NCBI GenBank assembly: GCA_002923375.1
Contig: BEIJ01000002.1
Coordinates: forward strand, 620,001 to 684,000
DNA length: 64,000 nt
Source of the DNA: a bacterium HR33
GTDB lineage: Bacteria; Gemmatimonadota; Gemmatimonadetes; Gemmatimonadales; GWC2-71-9
Direction: 5' to 3'
Positions within the stretch are counted from its first letter, which is position 1. The number at the start of each line of letters is the position of its first letter. A program made the position numbers and the translations under genes. Shown here one piece after another: positions 61,645 through 64,000 of the stretch. Below the pieces are notes generated by a model. The model searched no databases and was not told the DNA's origin. It was given only the letters and a program-made list of their open reading frames with translations.

Positions 61645-62568
61645 ATGAGGCTAAGTTGCGGTGCGGCAATGGACAACGCGATGACGGGGAAAAGCGGTGG
61701 CAGCGCGACTGCTTCCGAAACGCCCAGCGGAGGATGGGTCAATCTGAACCAGGTGGCGCGCGGGCTCAAGGATCGGACCCTGGCCAGGGCGCTGGCGTCG
61801 CTGGTGGAAGCCGTGGGGGCCAAGGATCGGTACACTCAGGGTCACTCCCTGCGGGTGGCCCGCTACGCTGCGGCAATCGCCAAGGAGCTGGGTCTTTCGA
61901 AGGTGGAATGCAGGGAGATAGCGCTGGCGGCCGAGTTGCACGACGTGGGGAAGATCGGAGTGCCGGACGAACTTCTCCACAAGCCGGGTGCGCTCTCGGC
62001 GGCGGAAAGAATTCGGGTGCTGGAGCACACGTTGATCGGGGAGCGCATTCTGGCACCGCTGTTGGGTGACCGGCCGGTCATCCTGGCCGCAGTGCGCTGG
62101 CATCACGAGCGGATAGACGGGCGGGGGTACCCTGACGGCCTGAAAGGAGAAGAAATCCCCCTTGCGGCCAGGATCGTAGCCGTTGCGGATGCTTTCGATG
62201 CCATGAAGACCGCCCGCCCTTACCGGAAGTCCCTGTCCGGCCGGATGGCGATTGCCGAACTGCTAAGGGGATCCGGGGCCCAGTTCGACCCCCGGTGCGT
62301 GGGTGCGCTGCTGGCCGTGCTGCGCAGGTGGGCCACAAGGCAGGCTGCCCGGAGCAGTGTAGCTTCCAAGTTTCGGTCTCGCAGGCCTGCAATCGGCGTG
62401 CGTTGCGAAGCGCTCTCGTGGCCTCGCGCCTCAGTTTTCAGGGGGCCCGGGGGCACGGGACCGCCCCGTGGCAGTCCCAAAATGAGCCTTCCGGCGGCAG
62501 GAAACTGTATGCCATGGCATAGAGACGGGCGGCTTTGCCGTAGCGTGGCGTTGCCGGCGCGGTGCTAG
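61645..62568 (+). CDS. HD-GYP domain phosphodiesterase with long unusual tail
   Basis: 307 residues. After a short linker an HD-GYP domain runs from about 40 to 225: DRYTQGHSLRVARYA, HDVGKIGVPDELLHKP, RWHHERIDGRGYPDGLKGEE and RIVAVADAFDAMKT. The residues for cyclic-di-GMP hydrolysis are present. The domain normally ends at about residue 225 (GAQFDPRCVGALLAVL); the last 80 residues are Arg/Gly/Pro-rich and unlike a known domain, so a lost stop codon or a frameshift is possible. No receiver domain. Expression should depend on sigma-54. Confidence 0.86.
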   Translation: MRLSCGAAMDNAMTGKSGGSATASETPSGGWVNLNQVARGLKDRTLARALASLVEAVGAKDRYTQGHSLRVARYAAAIAKELGLSKVECREIALAAELHDVGKIGVPDELLHKPGALSAAERIRVLEHTLIGERILAPLLGDRPVILAAVRWHHERIDGRGYPDGLKGEEIPLAARIVAVADAFDAMKTARPYRKSLSGRMAIAELLRGSGAQFDPRCVGALLAVLRRWATRQAARSSVASKFRSRRPAIGVRCEALSWPRASVFRGPGGTGPPRGSPKMSLPAAGNCMPWHRDGRLCRSVALPARC

Positions 62569-62605
62569 AGGGCGGAGCGGTACTAGAGAAACTAGAGGAA
62601 AGAAG

Positions 62606-63550
62606 GTGGATTCCGAATTCGAGGAGCGGGCATTGTCTTTGGACGGATTAAAGCGTCTGGTTTTCCGATACTTCGAGCAATCCCTGGTAGTCATCCTGGT
62701 GGCCTCGCTGCTGCTGATCCACTGGGTGGTGGACTACAAGGTGGCATTCTTGAGCTTCTACTACCTTCCGGTGATAGTGGCCGGGTTCTTCGTGGGTAAA
62801 CGTACCGCGGTGTGGTCCGCTGTGTTCGTAGTGGCACTGGTGCTTTTCTTCCAGGCGGTACGAGGTCTGGAGGGTCCCGAAGGATTGTACCCGGAGGTTC
62901 TGTTCACACTGGTTCCCTGGGGAGGTTTCTTGATCCTTACCGGTTACGTGGTGGGCTCTCTGGCGGAGGAGCGGCTGGAACGACTCAACGATCTCAGGCA
63001 GGCGTACCTTGCTATGCTGGAACTGCTGGCCTTCCAGCTCGAAGCCAGCGAGCAGGAGGGGGTAAGGGGGCACAGTCACCGGGTAGCCGCGCTGGCCGGC
63101 AGGCTGGCCGAGGAGCTCGGATTGGATGAAGCGGAGGTTGCGAATGTGCGGGTGGCGGCGCTGCTCCATGAAATCGGGCCCGAGAACCCGCGGCTGTTGA
63201 AGCTTTTGGCGCAGTTTCCGGGCGGAGTGCGCCAGCTTCCGGTAGCGGGATCTCTGAAAGGAGCGACCAAGATTCTGGGAGAGTACGGTCGCTACTACGA
63301 GTTTGTGGGTGAGGAGTGGCCCATAGATCGGCTGGCTCTGACCAAGGGAACCAAGATACTGGCGGTAGCGGACGCCTACGAGACGCTTCAGATACCCAGC
63401 TCCCAAAGACCGGCGCTGTCGCCTTGGAGGGCTTTGGAAGAGATCGAGGCTGGAGCCGGACGTACGTTCGCCAGCGACGTGGTCAAGGTGCTCAAGCGGG
63501 TGGTTTCGCCGGTCGGTCGCCCGGAATCGGGCGCAGTGAGGCCCCGCTAG
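62606..63550 (+). CDS. Membrane protein with degenerate HD/HD-GYP-like domain
   Basis: 314 residues, GTG start with GGAAAGAAG before it. Three or four membrane helices in residues 20-125 (LVVILVASLLLIHWVV, FYYLPVIVAGFFVG, AVFVVALVLFF, GGFLILTGYVVGSL), a coiled linker, then an HD-like part (about 150-300) with GHSHRVAALAGRLAEELGL, ALLHEIGPENPRLL, and KILAVADAYETLQ. The key His-Asp pair reads His-Glu, and the GYP motif is missing, so it is probably a sensor/binding form and not a phosphodiesterase. Same strand as the HD-GYP gene before it. Confidence 0.8.
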   Translation: MDSEFEERALSLDGLKRLVFRYFEQSLVVILVASLLLIHWVVDYKVAFLSFYYLPVIVAGFFVGKRTAVWSAVFVVALVLFFQAVRGLEGPEGLYPEVLFTLVPWGGFLILTGYVVGSLAEERLERLNDLRQAYLAMLELLAFQLEASEQEGVRGHSHRVAALAGRLAEELGLDEAEVANVRVAALLHEIGPENPRLLKLLAQFPGGVRQLPVAGSLKGATKILGEYGRYYEFVGEEWPIDRLALTKGTKILAVADAYETLQIPSSQRPALSPWRALEEIEAGAGRTFASDVVKVLKRVVSPVGRPESGAVRPR

Positions 63551-63557
63551 AGCGGTC

Positions 63558-63586
63558 TTGGCTTTCCGAAACCATCCGGCTACCCT
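63558..63586 (+). promoter_or_regulatory. Weak promoter candidate for the M20 peptidase gene
   Basis: TTGGCT at 63558-63563, 17 bp spacer, TACCCT at 63581-63586. The ATG follows after eight bases, without ribosome site, suggesting a leaderless mRNA. Hexamers are poor matches. Confidence 0.3.
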
Positions 63587-63594
63587 TTATCGCC

Positions 63595-64000
63595 ATGAAC
63601 CGCTTACTGACCGTACTAATGGCGGCATTTCTGCTCTTGCCGCCGGCGCTCTCCGCTCAGGGCAGACCCGTTTCCTACGATGAGCAAATTCGATCGATCG
63701 CCATGCGGCCGGAGGTGCGGCGCGCGTTCGCGGTGATCGAACAGATCGAGCCTCGGAGCCGGGAGGACCTCATCCGGCTGACCGAGATTCCGGCGCCACC
63801 GTTCAAAGAAGAAACTCGCGCCAGAGCCTACGCCGAGATGTTGCGCCAGGCCGGAGCCGACTCGGTGTGGATCGACGCCGAGGGGAACGTGATCGCGTTG
63901 AAACGGGGGCGATCGCGCAATCGGACCGTGGCGATGGCAGGGCACCTGGACACCGTGTTCCCGGAAGGAACAGACGTCACGGTGAAAATCCGCGGTGACA
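63595..64000 (+). CDS. M20-family zinc peptidase, N-terminal part (cut by window edge)
   Basis: Open frame from the ATG at 63595 to the end of the window, 135 codons. It begins with a signal peptide (LLTVLMAAFLLLPPALSAQ), then a segment EDLIRLTEIPAPPFKEETRA and the zinc-binding start GHLDTVFPEGTDV (H-x-D), the hallmark of M20 dipeptidases/tripeptidases. It is thus a secreted dizinc aminopeptidase or carboxypeptidase-like enzyme; the C-terminal catalytic half is outside the window. Confidence 0.88.
   Translation, partial: MNRLLTVLMAAFLLLPPALSAQGRPVSYDEQIRSIAMRPEVRRAFAVIEQIEPRSREDLIRLTEIPAPPFKEETRARAYAEMLRQAGADSVWIDAEGNVIALKRGRSRNRTVAMAGHLDTVFPEGTDVTVKIRGD

Overview
The window is GC-rich, densely packed bacterial chromosome. 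Genes run in long head-to-tail operons, many joined by ATGA/GTGA stop-start overlaps, and lipoprotein signals and an outer-membrane-type protein point to a Gram-negative envelope. The order infC-rpmI-rplT-pheS-pheT-zapA-rny-folD-xseA-xseB-ispA-dxs-nadK-recN, a kinase-TPR protein paired with a TIGR02999-type ECF sigma factor, and many dipeptidase/amidohydrolase-like lipoproteins suggest Gemmatimonadota or a related phylum. That placement is inference; no rRNA is present to settle it.

Region by region. 1-3.1 kb: end of phosphotransacetylase, then a partner-switching module (STAS antagonist, RsbW-like kinase, GAF-SpoIIE phosphatase). 3.1-6.7 kb: rsmA, then the redox repressor gene rex behind a promoter that carries a near-consensus Rex operator, arginine deiminase and an MBL hydrolase. 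6.7-21.8 kb: a housekeeping run, starting with infC behind an attenuator-like terminator and probably using a CTG start, through translation, phenylalanyl-tRNA synthetase, division, RNA decay, folate, exonuclease VII, isoprenoid, NAD kinase and recN. 21.8-29.7 kb: outer-membrane-like protein, endonuclease V, redoxin, CLC channel and two amidohydrolases. 29.7-43.7 kb: a signalling block with a PilB-type ATPase fused to a receiver domain, three large hybrid histidine kinases, two single-domain regulators, an HD-GYP regulator and a GGDEF-receiver protein. 43.9 kb: tRNA-Leu(UAA).

44-56 kb is the most unusual part: a RiPP (ribosomally made, modified peptide) locus. A 70-residue precursor-like peptide (52343-52555, minus strand) has a lasso-type leader motif (W-x-x-P-x-L), a Thr before the core, and a core in which Asp could close an 8- or 9-residue ring. 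Behind it, in one overlapping operon, lie a repeat beta-propeller lipoprotein, a radical SAM enzyme, a Wzz-like membrane protein, a TolB-like propeller, then a PqqD-type recognition protein (B1), a lasso B2 peptidase and an HPr-kinase-like protein. A convergent nucleotidyltransferase of the type seen in phosphorylated-lasso clusters closes the set. No asparagine-synthetase-type lasso cyclase is present in the window. A kinase-TPR gene (broken by one in-frame TAG) and its ECF sigma factor are transcribed divergently from the precursor and may control it.

56-64 kb: another propeller lipoprotein, a possible DNA-binding protein, a TPR protein, a lipoprotein, a sigma-54 activator facing a good sigma-54 promoter for an HD-GYP gene, a membrane protein with a degenerate HD domain, and the start of an M20 peptidase. 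Several promoters across the window share a -10 TAGATT and a long 18-19 bp spacer.
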